Source: Acidobacteriota bacterium
Lineage (GTDB): Bacteria > Acidobacteriota > Blastocatellia > Chloracidobacteriales > Chloracidobacteriaceae
DNA length: 59,667 bases
Assembly (NCBI GenBank): GCA_016208495.1
Contig: JACQXX010000004.1
Location: 1 to 59,667 of the forward strand
Direction of reading: 5' to 3'
Part shown: one piece after another, positions 17,085-25,862 of the stretch
Numbering within the stretch: position 1 is the stretch's first letter
How the letters are laid out: each line of letters begins with the position of its first letter
Made by a program: the position numbers and the translations under genes
Notes under the pieces: model-generated
What the model was told of the DNA's origin: nothing
The model's input: only the letters and a program-made list of their open reading frames with translations
Databases searched by the model: none

Positions 17085-19316
17085 ATGTCTAAGCAAACGA
17101 AGCACTTCTACGAATTTGGAGCCTTTCGGGTAGACCCCCAGGACCGCTTGTTGCTCAAAGAGGGAAAGGTCGTTCCCCTGGCGCCAAAGGTCTTTGACAT
17201 TTTATTGATCTTTTTGGAGCACCCAGGCAGCGTCCTGGAAAAAGATAGTTTGCTAGAGCGTGTCTGGCCCGACACGTTTGTTGAGGAGGGAAACCTGGCG
17301 CGAAACGTCTCGACACTGCGCAAAGTGCTCGGAGAGGTGGATGAGGGTGCCCAGTTTATTGAAACAATCCCACGTCGTGGCTATCGCTTTGTCGCCACTG
17401 TCAAATCCCTGGCCGATGACAGTCTGACTGTGATCGTGCAAGAGCGATCACACATTACCATTGAGGAAGAAGTTGAATTTGATCAGCCCACCACAGCTTC
17501 CAGTCAAAATGGCAGTCCTCAGGAACGTCTAACGACCTCTTTTGCACTGACCGATCTGGGACGACTGCCTGAGAACTCAATACAGAGCCTTCCCTCCGGT
17601 TCAGAATCACGTTCCCGGCACCGACCACAGGTTTCATTTAGTCCATTAACAATGGTCATCTGGAGTTTATTTATTGGTGTCATTGGAGTTTGTGGTGGAG
17701 CTGTTTTTTTGCAGAAGCCTCAGGTTCCAAACTCGCTCCCAGTATTTCGACAGGTGAGCTTTCGAAACGGGATGGTGTGGTCGGCCCGGTTTCTCAAAGA
17801 TGGAGCGACAATTCTCTATAGCGCCGCCTGGGAAGGGAATCCAGGCGAGATTTTTTCACTTCGACCGGAAACCCCTGAATCACGTCCATTTGGGTTGAGT
17901 GATGTCTATCTGGCGGCTGTTTCTTCGACTGGGGAACTGGCCGTGATTACCCATCCAGGGCCATTGGCGCATCGAGGAACCCTGGCGCGAGTTTCATTTT
18001 CCGGGAGTGGTGCCCCGCGTGAGGTCCTGGATAATGTCTTTGAGGCTGACTGGTCATCGGATGGAAAAGAGCTGGCCGTCATTCATTTTGAAGATGGGAA
18101 GTTCCAGCTTCAGTTTCCGATTGGCAAAACGCTGTACGAAGCGCCGTTGCCGGGCTGGATCAGCAACGTCCGGATTTCGCCAACTGGTGAATGGATTGCT
18201 TTTATCAATCATCCGGCACAGGCTTACGATAGCAGCGGGTCAATTTTCCTGATTAACCAGAATGGCAACAAACGCAAGCTATCCAGCGATTGGACATCGC
18301 TTAGCGGGCTGGCCTGGTCGCCCTCCGGCTCAGAAATCTGGTTTACGGCATCGGCCAAAGGTATCAATTGTGATTTGTATGCCGTCAATCTGGACGGACA
18401 GGAACGGCAACTGGTTCGAGTCCCTGGCAGCCTGACGATCTATGACATTTCTGCTCAGGGACAGGTTTTACTGGCGCGCGAAGACTGGCGCACCGGCATT
18501 ATGTGTTTGCCACCTGGTGCAACTCAGGAACGGGATCTTTCGTGGCTTGATGGATCCTGGCTCCGGGATCTTTCAACGGATGGCCAACAAATCCTGTTTG
18601 ACGAAGAGGGAGAAGGTGGTGGGGAAACGGCATCGGTGTACCTGCGCCACACGGATGGCAGTCCGGCAGTTCGACTCGGAGACGGTTTTGCAATTTCACT
18701 GTCTCCGAACGGTAAATGGGCGTTGGCGCGATACCGGCACACCAAACCGCCGCAGTTGGTTTTGATTCCGACAGGTGTTGGGCAACCGCAAACCATCCCG
18801 GCTGGAGCCATTGAATTTCGTGAATATGGCAACTGGTTCCCCGACAGCCAGCGGCTGGTGTTGTTTGGACGTGAACCGGGGCACAAGCCGCGACTCTACA
18901 CTTTTGATTTAGAGACCAACGTCATTCAACCTTTGACTCCGGAGGGGATTACCGGGCGTCCGTTGTCACCGGATGGACGGACCATCGTCGTGAATGATGC
19001 CAGCCGCAATCGGTTCTGGTTTTCGGTTGAAACCGGAGAAATGCGCCCCTTTCCGGTACTTGAACCGCATACCGGGATTATTTGCTGGAGTGCTGATGGT
19101 CGTTCGCTCTTTCTTGTGCAGGGAGAAAATCCGTTGCGGATTTCGCGGTTTGACATTGAAACAGGCCACAAAGAGTTCCTGCGGGAGATTCGGTATTTTG
19201 ACCAGGCGGGATTGATTTCAATGATTCCGATATTGTATTCGGCGGACGGTAAATCATATGCCTACACATATGTGCGCAAACTCTCAAACCTGTACTTGCT
19301 GGACATCGCGCGATAA
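17085..19316 (+). CDS. Winged-helix (CadC-like) membrane regulator with WD40/TolB-like propeller
   Basis: A 743-residue protein. Residues 1-105 are a transcriptional regulatory C-terminal-type winged helix (FGAFRVDPQDRLLL ... VFDILLIFLEHPG ... RRGYRFVATV). A Ser/Thr-rich linker leads to one transmembrane helix (about 186-210). Residues about 220-743 carry repeated beta blades of the SPDGRTIVV / SADGKSYAY type, as in TolB/WD40-like propellers. This architecture is very common in Acidobacteriota. The propeller would face the periplasm and the winged helix the cytoplasm, giving a one-component membrane sensor. The ligand is unknown. No strong SD precedes the ATG. Confidence 0.85.
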   Translation: MSKQTKHFYEFGAFRVDPQDRLLLKEGKVVPLAPKVFDILLIFLEHPGSVLEKDSLLERVWPDTFVEEGNLARNVSTLRKVLGEVDEGAQFIETIPRRGYRFVATVKSLADDSLTVIVQERSHITIEEEVEFDQPTTASSQNGSPQERLTTSFALTDLGRLPENSIQSLPSGSESRSRHRPQVSFSPLTMVIWSLFIGVIGVCGGAVFLQKPQVPNSLPVFRQVSFRNGMVWSARFLKDGATILYSAAWEGNPGEIFSLRPETPESRPFGLSDVYLAAVSSTGELAVITHPGPLAHRGTLARVSFSGSGAPREVLDNVFEADWSSDGKELAVIHFEDGKFQLQFPIGKTLYEAPLPGWISNVRISPTGEWIAFINHPAQAYDSSGSIFLINQNGNKRKLSSDWTSLSGLAWSPSGSEIWFTASAKGINCDLYAVNLDGQERQLVRVPGSLTIYDISAQGQVLLAREDWRTGIMCLPPGATQERDLSWLDGSWLRDLSTDGQQILFDEEGEGGGETASVYLRHTDGSPAVRLGDGFAISLSPNGKWALARYRHTKPPQLVLIPTGVGQPQTIPAGAIEFREYGNWFPDSQRLVLFGREPGHKPRLYTFDLETNVIQPLTPEGITGRPLSPDGRTIVVNDASRNRFWFSVETGEMRPFPVLEPHTGIICWSADGRSLFLVQGENPLRISRFDIETGHKEFLREIRYFDQAGLISMIPILYSADGKSYAYTYVRKLSNLYLLDIAR

Positions 19317-19335
19317 ATCCAAATTTGGAGTGCGG

Positions 19336-19386
19336 CCCACTCGACGCCGCTTTTCTATGAGCGCCTGAGGTCATCGAGTGGGTTTT
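19336..19386 (+). terminator. Hairpin after the winged-helix gene
   Basis: CCCACTCGA (19336-19344) pairs with TCGAGTGGG (19374-19382), followed by GTTTTG. The loop is long (29 bases) and contains GC-rich sequence. It may be a rho-independent terminator or a repeat; the opening GGAGTGCGG resembles the hairpin context at 31979. Confidence 0.4.
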
Positions 19387-19437
19387 GCCCAATGCCTGTA
19401 TTTGCCGAACTGCGAAGCAACGTCACTTGAATAAAGT
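19387..19437 (-). other. attC-like half site downstream of arr
   Basis: Read on the minus strand after the arr stop, the sequence is ATCTAACACTTTATTCAAG, then GACGTTGCTTCGCAG. ATCTAAC fits the integron R'' core RYYYAAC, and TTCAAG plus a GCTTCGC loop fit the left half of an attC site. The matching right half (a GTTRRRY core) was not found, so the site would be truncated. Tentative. Confidence 0.35.
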
Positions 19438-19457
19438 GTTAGATGGCCGAACTGTGT

Positions 19458-19874
19458 TCATTCTTCAATTGCTTCAATCCCACGTTGCTTGAGATTCTCA
19501 AGGTGATCGTGCATTTCTTTGAGCTGGTCAGGAGAGTGACCCTGCCAATCTGTAACCTCGCCGATGACGCGAAATGGATTCCGGGAACGGTATGACTTGG
19601 TAGGATTTCCAGGAAATCTCTTATTGGTTAGGTTTGGATCATCTTCAATGGATCCTGTTGGTTCCACGATGTAGATCCTGCCAGGTCCGGTGCCAACGGC
19701 CAGCTCGGCGCCCCAGATGGCCGCATCCAGTGTAGCAGTCAGGTAAACGAAAGCCGCCTGGTTCCTTTTGCCATAGTTGGAAGCATAGCCCGGTTCGATG
19801 AGATCACCCACCTTCAGGTCAGCCTTTGTGCCGTGGTAATACATTTGCGAATCAGGATTGTCGAAGGTAGCCAT
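19458..19874 (-). CDS. arr: Rifampin ADP-ribosyltransferase (Arr)
   Basis: A 138-residue enzyme that transfers ADP-ribose from NAD to a hydroxyl of rifamycins, inactivating them. It shows the family sequence MYYHGTKADLK, IEPGYASNYG, FVYLTATLDAAIWGAELA and RIYIVEPTG. The catalytic His-Tyr-Asp pattern is at H14, Y44 and D79, with the same spacing as in mycobacterial Arr (30 and 35 residues). GGAG six bases upstream supports ATG 19874. The gene stands alone between attC-like sequences in a unit of about 600 bp, the usual size of an arr integron cassette. Confidence 0.93.
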   Translation of the reverse strand: MATFDNPDSQMYYHGTKADLKVGDLIEPGYASNYGKRNQAAFVYLTATLDAAIWGAELAVGTGPGRIYIVEPTGSIEDDPNLTNKRFPGNPTKSYRSRNPFRVIGEVTDWQGHSPDQLKEMHDHLENLKQRGIEAIEE

Positions 19875-20017
19875 TTACTACTCCACAGATGTTTAGGGGA
19901 TTTGCCTGATGTTGCCCATCAGGCGCTGAACAAGGCGGGGGCCAAACCCCAGGAGCCGGTAGATACATGCAGACCAAAGAGCAGTGGCCAGTATGAGAAG
20001 CTTGCCGCTCATCCAGT

Positions 20018-20077
20018 GATTATGCGTCTCAATGGCGCATAACAGGCAGATTGAGCCGTTTTTCCGATTCAGAGTCA
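20018..20077. repeat. attC-like / cassette-boundary repeat, copy 1
   Basis: On the minus strand this reads GACTCTGAATCGGAAAA, GGCTCAAT, CCTGTTATGCGCCATTGAGA and CGCATAATC. It matches 21765-21823 over about 60 bases. Upstream (minus strand) the boundary AATAACA can pair with TGTTATG, spanning about 60 bases as in an attC site. It lies between the reductase stop and the arr start. Confidence 0.45.
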
Positions 20078-20095
20078 TCCGGTCGCATTTTGTTA

Positions 20096-20692
20096 TTAGA
20101 TAGTGTTCTGTGACGTACTGTTACGCCCCTGCACTTCGTAACAAAGTTCCACCATGCCGCTCTGATAGGCTTTGACCTCCGCCAGATGGAGAGCAATGTC
20201 TCTGTCGAGCTTCTCAAAGAATGGTATTCCATTGCCAATCAAGACCGGCACAACCGAATAGCGGATCTCATCGGCCAGTCCAAGACGAAGGCATTCGCCT
20301 GAAACTGCACCACCTCCGACAACCCAGATGTTACCGAAAGCGGGCCGCAGGCGCTCATTTACCAACTGCGCCAGGTCACCTGAGTAGAACTGTACGGTAT
20401 CCCGAGTCCGTGGAAGATTGCGACTGGTAAGGACGAAGGTCGGCTTATCACCATAGGACCAGCCCAACCCTTTGGCTTCAAAACCAAGCGCAGTTTCATA
20501 GGTTCGAGACCCCATAACGTAGCAGTCAATTGTCTTGAGGAATGCTTCGACGAATTCGGGATCCAGCGTATCCCCGTCTGCGAATTCGTCTGAGGTTTCG
20601 AGCCAGTCAACGCTTCCGTCCTTTCGAGCGATAAAGCCGTCGAGGCTTGCCACCATGTGGATCGTTATCCGTGAATTATTAGAGATCGTCAT
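20096..20692 (-). CDS. Dihydrofolate reductase / RibD C-terminal family protein
   Basis: A 198-residue NADPH-dependent reductase-like protein of the RibD_C/YyaP type. Visible motifs are the opening IHMVASLDGFIARKDG, the VMGSRTYE helix and the nucleotide-binding IWVVGGGAVSGE followed by DEIRYSVVPVLIGNG. The frame is open to 20827, but ATG 20692 is chosen because homologs begin with the ITIHMVASLDGF strand. It is not a classical trimethoprim-target FolA. The substrate is unknown. It lies between aqpZ and arr, on the same strand. Confidence 0.85.
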   Translation of the reverse strand: MTISNNSRITIHMVASLDGFIARKDGSVDWLETSDEFADGDTLDPEFVEAFLKTIDCYVMGSRTYETALGFEAKGLGWSYGDKPTFVLTSRNLPRTRDTVQFYSGDLAQLVNERLRPAFGNIWVVGGGAVSGECLRLGLADEIRYSVVPVLIGNGIPFFEKLDRDIALHLAEVKAYQSGMVELCYEVQGRNSTSQNTI

Positions 20693-21020
20693 GCTTTTGA
20701 ACTCGACAGTTGTGTTTTGGAACCGAAAAAGAAGGGATTCCCTCGCTTTTGTGTCTTTCGGAGACACTTCCAGCCTGGAAATCAGTGAGTCTCCGCCAGT
20801 CACAAACGTGAGTGGACGTGATTTCAATCAGCTCGGCAGACCCTCCGTCGGAGAAGGACGACGCTTTTCCAAACTGGTTTCGATTGCGGTACCAAAATGA
20901 AGGTCGTGCTTGATATCCCACTTCGTGTCGCAATTTGAAAGGCCAGGCTGGTGAAACTGTACCGCATACCGCCAGACCGGGTCTGGTGGCCTGCCGTTGG
21001 CGCTCTGCTTGAACAGGGAA
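20693..21020. other. 330-bp spacer between the reductase and aqpZ, no confident gene
   Basis: On the minus strand a reading frame translates to fragments such as PVWRYAVQFHQPG and CDTKWDIKHDLHF, but it overlaps aqpZ and lacks a good start. It may hold a decayed cassette gene. No attC-like core was found here. Confidence 0.3.
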
Positions 21021-21710
21021 TCATGCCTCGTCTTGGCTGATGAAGTTATAAACGAGCGCGCCGATGCCCGCGCCAACGATTGGTGCCAGCCAAAACAACC
21101 AGAGTTGCGCAATTGCCCAGCCACCAACGAAGATCGCCACGCCGGTGCTTCGAGCTGGATTTACTGAAGTATTTGTAACCGGAATGCTGATCAGGTGAAT
21201 CAGGGTGAGCGCCAGCCCAATGGCGATAGGTGCAAAGCCTTGAGGTGCGCGTTTGTCTGTGGCGCCAAGAATGACGATCAGAAAGAACATCGTCATGACA
21301 ATTTCCGTGACCATTGCCGCCACAAGAGAGTAGCCTCCCGGTGAATGTTCACCATACCCGTTTGAGGCGAAGCCCTTTGCGACGTCAAAGCCGGGCGCCC
21401 CGCTCGCGATCAGGTAGAGCACCGCACCAGCGGCAATGGCGCCAAGGACCTGCGCCACGATGTACGGCGCCAGCTTATTTGCTGGGAAGCGTCCGCCGAG
21501 CCACAACCCGACCGAGACTGCCGGGTTGAGGTGGCAGCCCGAGATGTGCCCGATGGCAAATGCCATGGTGAGAACGGTCAGACCGAAAGCGAGTGACACG
21601 CCATGCAGCCCGATTCCGACTTGTGGAAATGCGGCTGCAAGGACAGCGCTGCCGCATCCGCCTAACACCAGCCAGAACGTGCCTAAGAATTCCGCGGTAT
21701 ACTTTTTCAT
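21021..21710 (-). CDS. aqpZ: Aquaporin Z-type water channel
   Basis: A 229-residue, six-helix MIP channel. Both NPA half-helix motifs are present: [12 protein letters not shown] (about residues 58-69) and NTSVNPARS (about 180-188). The His in LIHLISIP and the Arg after the second NPA fit a water-selective filter. The start is ATG 21710, with AAGGAG eight bases upstream; the longer frame to 21785 runs into the upstream repeat. An attC-like repeat lies just upstream, so the gene may have arrived as part of a cassette. Confidence 0.93.
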   Translation of the reverse strand: MKKYTAEFLGTFWLVLGGCGSAVLAAAFPQVGIGLHGVSLAFGLTVLTMAFAIGHISGCHLNPAVSVGLWLGGRFPANKLAPYIVAQVLGAIAAGAVLYLIASGAPGFDVAKGFASNGYGEHSPGGYSLVAAMVTEIVMTMFFLIVILGATDKRAPQGFAPIAIGLALTLIHLISIPVTNTSVNPARSTGVAIFVGGWAIAQLWLFWLAPIVGAGIGALVYNFISQDEA

Positions 21711-21764
21711 GGTCTTCTCCTTAACGAAAGATGGGGAATGGTTGCCCTGCGACGCCAAACGATT

Positions 21765-21843
21765 GATTATGCATCTCAATAGCACATAACAGGTGTATTG
21801 AGCGTATTTTCCGGCTCAGAGTCGTCTAACAGGTGTATTGAGG
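21765..21843. repeat. attC-like / cassette-boundary repeat, copy 2
   Basis: Same core as 20018-20077. On the minus strand, CTCAATACACCTGTTA occurs twice, 40 bases apart; the first continues as GTTAGAC, a match to the integron core GTTRRRY, and the second as GTTATGTGC. It lies directly upstream of aqpZ. Confidence 0.45.
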
Positions 21844-21910
21844 AAATTTTCAGGATGTTGTTGGATACGCACATAGTAGGCACAAGAAACGACCAGGGCA
21901 AGCGAGTTGC

Positions 21911-22172
21911 TGAGTACAAGTCCCCATAAAAGGGGGATGAACTTCGACCACTCGCTGGCAGGAACAGTGGTTTTCGCCCGGATGGGCGCTGGAAAATAGC
22001 CGGTGGCAAGTGTCGCTTTGGACACGCGGCCACCGGACAGAGTCGCCATCACGGGGTTGCGCCCGGATGGGCGCTGGAACAGGAGTGGTGAGCGAGGCGC
22101 CGAAAACCCTGGGGAAACGGGACCCGAACCAGCTTCCAGCGCCCATCCGGGCGCGGACCATCGTGGACCCAA
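21911..22172. repeat. Composite palindromic repeat, copy 2
   Basis: Begins with GTACAAGTCCCCATAAA as at 15736, then carries three GCCCGGATGGGCGC-type palindromes and a CCGGTGG / CCACCGG stem. The right outer arm seen in copy 1 is missing here, replaced by element D. There is no gene. Confidence 0.65.
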
Positions 22173-22190
22173 GCTCCGGTGGTGTGCCGC

Positions 22191-22268
22191 AGAGTGAAGA
22201 TTTCGAAATCAGACCACAGCGACAAGTCGCTGAAAATGAAAGCTGTGACAAGTCCCAGCACTCCACAT
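22191..22268. repeat. Repeat element D, copy 1
   Basis: An about 78-bp segment beginning AGAGTGAAGATTTCGAAATC and ending GACAAGTCCCAGCACTCCA, nearly identical to 28196-28274. It has an inner imperfect hairpin, GCGACAAGTCGC. Confidence 0.6.
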
Positions 22269-22429
22269 GTGTCAAGCCGCCGCACTCCGAAAGGTTTTTT
22301 TGTAAAAAGTGATAAAGGTTTAAGATTTCCTATGGGGTTGTTTTTGAATAAATTAACCGATGGCCACGCAGCTCTGCCCCCGCTGCCTTAAGCTGTCGCT
22401 GCCAGTCTTTGAATTGAACTGGAGGATGA

Positions 22430-24694
22430 ATGACTAACACCCCCGATTTAAATAGAGGTCTCCAAAGTAGTTCGAGTGAAGACCTTTTTGTTGATATTTT
22501 CCAGGAAGCGCTAGGCTTTGAGCGTGCTCAGCTATTGTTGCCGCAGTATCCCTTTCAAGATATTGACGGAAAAGGTCGCTCTATCGATTTTGTTTTGCTT
22601 TCAAGGCTTGGGAAGTATGCATTTGAGATCGATGGCGAAGCCTGGCATTTTCCGACACAAGGTATTGTTTCACCCAGGGATTATCGTGATTCATTGGTGC
22701 GCCAAAACAGTTTGATTTATCAAGGTTGGAAGGTTTATCGGTGGACTGACGCTCAACTGGCAGGCGAACGAGAACGAGTGAGAGAACAGTTGCGCTTGTT
22801 CCTGGAACGGGAAATATCTGAAGGAACGTTGGATGACTTTTTGCCTGAGCAACAAGGCGCTGAAATATCACTCCATGCTCACCAAAGTAATGCAGTGCAA
22901 TTACTTGACGAACTGAGACGACAAGGGAAAACCATTTCGTTGTTGACCCTTGCAACTGGAACCGGGAAAACCCACATTGCCATTTCAGACGCAAAACGGC
23001 TTGGCTTTCGAACTTTGTATCTTGCTCACCGGACGGATTTGGTCAAACAAACCCAAAATCGTTTCCTGGAACTTTGGCCGGAAGTGACTTCTCAGGTTTT
23101 TCGAAAGAAGTCAGGAAAACCTGACGCTCATGTTGTTTTATCTACGATACAGGCAATGAGTGACTCGCTTGAACTCTTTGATCCAAAAGAGTTTGGCTAT
23201 ATCGTCTTTGATGAAGCCCACCATGTTGCTGCTCCTATCTATCGAAAAGTGCTGGCTTATTTTCGGGCCAGATTCATTTTGGGGCTGACCGCAACTCCCG
23301 AGCGACATGATGGTCAATCCCTTCTCGATTTATTTCAAACCACGGCTCACCGACTTGAATTGGAAGAAGCGATTTCCCGTGGATTATTAGTCCCGATTCG
23401 GTGTGTTCGTGTTCGAACAAATGTAGATTTGACCCATATTCATTTCAATGGAGTGGATTATCGGGCTTCAGACCTCGAAATACATTTGTTCATTCCAGGT
23501 CGGGACCGATTGATTGTTGATACCTACATTGCTCATGTAGCGGGCAAACGGGCTGTGTGTTTTTGTGTCAATGTTGCCCACGCTGAGAATCTGGCTTTGG
23601 AATTTCAACGACAGAAAATCGCTGCGGCCCACGTGTCAGGGCGGACGGATGCCGAACAGCGTCAAGCCACCCTTGAAAAGTACCGACAAGGGGAAATCCA
23701 GGTACTATGTGCCTGTGATATTTTGACGGAAGGTTGGGATTCACCCGAAACCGAAGCTTTATTTATGGCCCGTCCGACGCTCAGCAAAGTTGTGTATGTT
23801 CAGCAACTTGGGCGTGGGACTCGAAAAGCTCCTGGCAAGGAATGTCTCTATGTTTTTGATTTCATAGACAATACCACCCGATATGCACAGGCAATGAGTG
23901 CCCACCGATTACTTCAGAAGGAAAAATACTTCCCTGGTGCTCTGATTGCCGCGCCAGTAGAGCTTCTACAAACCGAAGACCGGCAAATTGCTGCCGGAGA
24001 AAAAACAACTGCTCACCTGGGGCTTCATTTATGGGCTGAGCGCTACGAGCCAATTGATATTTTCCGCTGGCAAGACGAAGTTAAAGACATGCTTCAAGCC
24101 CATGAGTTGGAGCGAGAACTTGGAGTTGGACAACGGACTGTCCGGAACTGGATTGAAGCCAACCGGTTGCAGCCTGATCACACCATTGAAATGGGCAGCC
24201 GGGTCTATCATTATTTTAAAAAGGAGAGAGTTGCACAGATCCGAGCCGATTTCGGGTTGGTCGAAGTTACATCAGAAAATATCAAGCAGCAGTTTTTTGA
24301 ATTTGTCACCGAAATGGATATGAGTTCTTCTTACAAACCAGTCTTGTTACTCGGGTTACTGGAACTTGCCGATGAGCGGGGAAGGGTGAATGTCCCGGCG
24401 CTGGTTCAATTCTTCCGGACGTTTTATCTCAATCGGCAAACATCCGGTCAAAAAGTTGAAGCTGAAGGAAAGCGCATGAATAAAGTAGTGACACTGACAG
24501 ATACTGAGATTGCGTCGGTGATGTTGGAAATGCCGTTTGAGAAATTTGAGCGTCGGAAATATCTCCGCTATTTAAAAGACGTGACTGTGATCAAGTTTCA
24601 AGATGCCTTGTGGAGAGTCCTTACCGTAGAAGACAAGCGCCAACTGAAAGAAATAGCTCAAGCTGCGATCAATTCCTACTATGCCAGAGTCTGA
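22430..24694 (+). CDS. SF2 helicase with N-terminal nuclease-like domain
   Basis: A 754-residue DEAD/DEAH protein of the type III restriction (ResIII) class. Residues about 15-125 look like a PD-(D/E)xK/DUF559-like nuclease (SIDFVLLSRLGKYAFEIDGEAWH, then QGWKVYRW). The helicase core follows: TLATGTGKT (motif I, about 181-189), FDEAHHVAAP (II), LTATPERHDG (III), CACDILTEGWDSPETEA (V) and QQLGRGTRK (VI). A MerR-like helix-turn-helix (LERELGVGQRTVRNWIE) lies at about 560-580, with a further C-terminal domain. GGAGG precedes the ATG. It overlaps the HIT gene by 14 bases. A defence or DNA-repair role is inferred. Confidence 0.85.
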   Translation: MTNTPDLNRGLQSSSSEDLFVDIFQEALGFERAQLLLPQYPFQDIDGKGRSIDFVLLSRLGKYAFEIDGEAWHFPTQGIVSPRDYRDSLVRQNSLIYQGWKVYRWTDAQLAGERERVREQLRLFLEREISEGTLDDFLPEQQGAEISLHAHQSNAVQLLDELRRQGKTISLLTLATGTGKTHIAISDAKRLGFRTLYLAHRTDLVKQTQNRFLELWPEVTSQVFRKKSGKPDAHVVLSTIQAMSDSLELFDPKEFGYIVFDEAHHVAAPIYRKVLAYFRARFILGLTATPERHDGQSLLDLFQTTAHRLELEEAISRGLLVPIRCVRVRTNVDLTHIHFNGVDYRASDLEIHLFIPGRDRLIVDTYIAHVAGKRAVCFCVNVAHAENLALEFQRQKIAAAHVSGRTDAEQRQATLEKYRQGEIQVLCACDILTEGWDSPETEALFMARPTLSKVVYVQQLGRGTRKAPGKECLYVFDFIDNTTRYAQAMSAHRLLQKEKYFPGALIAAPVELLQTEDRQIAAGEKTTAHLGLHLWAERYEPIDIFRWQDEVKDMLQAHELERELGVGQRTVRNWIEANRLQPDHTIEMGSRVYHYFKKERVAQIRADFGLVEVTSENIKQQFFEFVTEMDMSSSYKPVLLLGLLELADERGRVNVPALVQFFRTFYLNRQTSGQKVEAEGKRMNKVVTLTDTEIASVMLEMPFEKFERRKYLRYLKDVTVIKFQDALWRVLTVEDKRQLKEIAQAAINSYYARV

Positions 24695-25064
24695 CAACCC
24701 TTGCCTTTTTTGCCACCTCACAGACCGGATTGTCCTGGAAAACCAATTTTGGGTCATGATCGAAGACGCCTTCCCCGTAAATCTTGGGCATTGCCTGATT
24801 ATCACAAGACGTCACGTCGCATCATTTCGAGAAATGACCCTTGAGGAATTTCAGGCATTACACCAAATGATTCAAGTGGTTACCGGTTATCTTGATCAAA
24901 CACATCGGCCCGCCGGCTACAACTTTGGTGTCAATGACGGTGAAGCCGCGGGACAAACTATTTTCCACGTTCATTTTCATGTAATTCCGCGCTTCAACGG
25001 TGATTGTGCTGACCCACGTGGTGGAATCCGGAATCTCAAAAAGCCTCTGGTGGCTTACCTTTAG
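24681..25064 (+). CDS. HIT family hydrolase
   Basis: A 127-residue histidine-triad protein, probably hydrolysing dinucleoside polyphosphates or nucleotide adducts. It has a CLFCH N-terminus, GHCLIITRRHV and the triad HVHFHVIPR (about residues 100-108), with NFGVNDGEAAGQ before it. Its start lies inside the helicase gene (14-bp overlap, different frame), which implies translational coupling and a joint function. It differs from the second HIT gene at 38045. Confidence 0.9.
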   Translation: MPESDNPCLFCHLTDRIVLENQFWVMIEDAFPVNLGHCLIITRRHVASFREMTLEEFQALHQMIQVVTGYLDQTHRPAGYNFGVNDGEAAGQTIFHVHFHVIPRFNGDCADPRGGIRNLKKPLVAYL

Positions 25065-25216
25065 GTAGCTTGAGACTATTTTTTAGCTTCGTACCAGCGC
25101 CCGACGGCTTCCAGAATTTGGTGTTCAAATTGAAGTTTGAGGTAATTGAGACATGATTGTGGGTAGTGATGTGTCCAGGTTAGATCCGGCACGGACCGTA
25201 ATTTTGGTACAGGTGC

Positions 25217-25795
25217 TCATGATGCGGCGTTTTTGGCAGGCCAACAAACACTATTCTTGTTCTCCAAGATGAGTTGTTCAAGTTGATCTGCAGGCAATTC
25301 TTGAGCATCCTCAGCCGCATAGTAGTAATGGGTGGAGTTCCGAAAATCCTTTTTTTCAAGAATGAAGTACAGGTTATGTTCTTGATTGGAGTTGCCAAAC
25401 TCTAACGGATCAATGTTGAAGACGTATCGCACGGGATACAACAAGCATGGCCATTTTGTCTTGTCAGCGATATGCCACACCACTTCCTGGTGAAATGCAA
25501 ACAGGCCGTCTTGTTTTTCGACGGTCACACTGAAATCGTCGAGGTGGCGAAGAATTCTGTCATCTGCATATGGATTGGTTTCAACCAGTTCGCTGAAGTG
25601 AATTTGGAAGAACGCATCATCAACTTGCGAGATTCGATATCTGCCGTGCGCTTCAGTGTTGATGACCTGTCCACCACCGTCAAGCATCCGGACTAAACCA
25701 TCGGGCTCAAAGTCCAGGCAGTGCAGATAATCATAGAAGTGTGGGTTGGCAGATAATCGGGTTTGATTATCGAAGAAGTTCGTTGTTTTGACCAC
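25217..25795 (-). CDS. Hypothetical protein
   Basis: About 192 residues, acidic and aromatic-rich, with no recognised motif, signal peptide or membrane helix. The GTG at 25795 is chosen because GAGG lies six bases upstream; the longer frame to 25897 overlaps the next gene's stop and begins with unlikely sequence. It is one of three unknown minus-strand genes in a row (25217-27026) next to defence-like genes. Confidence 0.55.
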   Translation of the reverse strand: MVKTTNFFDNQTRLSANPHFYDYLHCLDFEPDGLVRMLDGGGQVINTEAHGRYRISQVDDAFFQIHFSELVETNPYADDRILRHLDDFSVTVEKQDGLFAFHQEVVWHIADKTKWPCLLYPVRYVFNIDPLEFGNSNQEHNLYFILEKKDFRNSTHYYYAAEDAQELPADQLEQLILENKNSVCWPAKNAAS

Positions 25796-25862
25796 AATAC
25801 ACCTCGATGAAGGTAACGACATTCGCCAGGCCGCGTTTGGTGCGCCTGCCAGGTTGACCGCC

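Noticed and set aside
20096-20692. Trimethoprim-resistance dihydrofolate reductase (dfr)
   Set aside because: Sequence motifs fit the RibD_C/YyaP group and not FolA/DfrA or DfrB.
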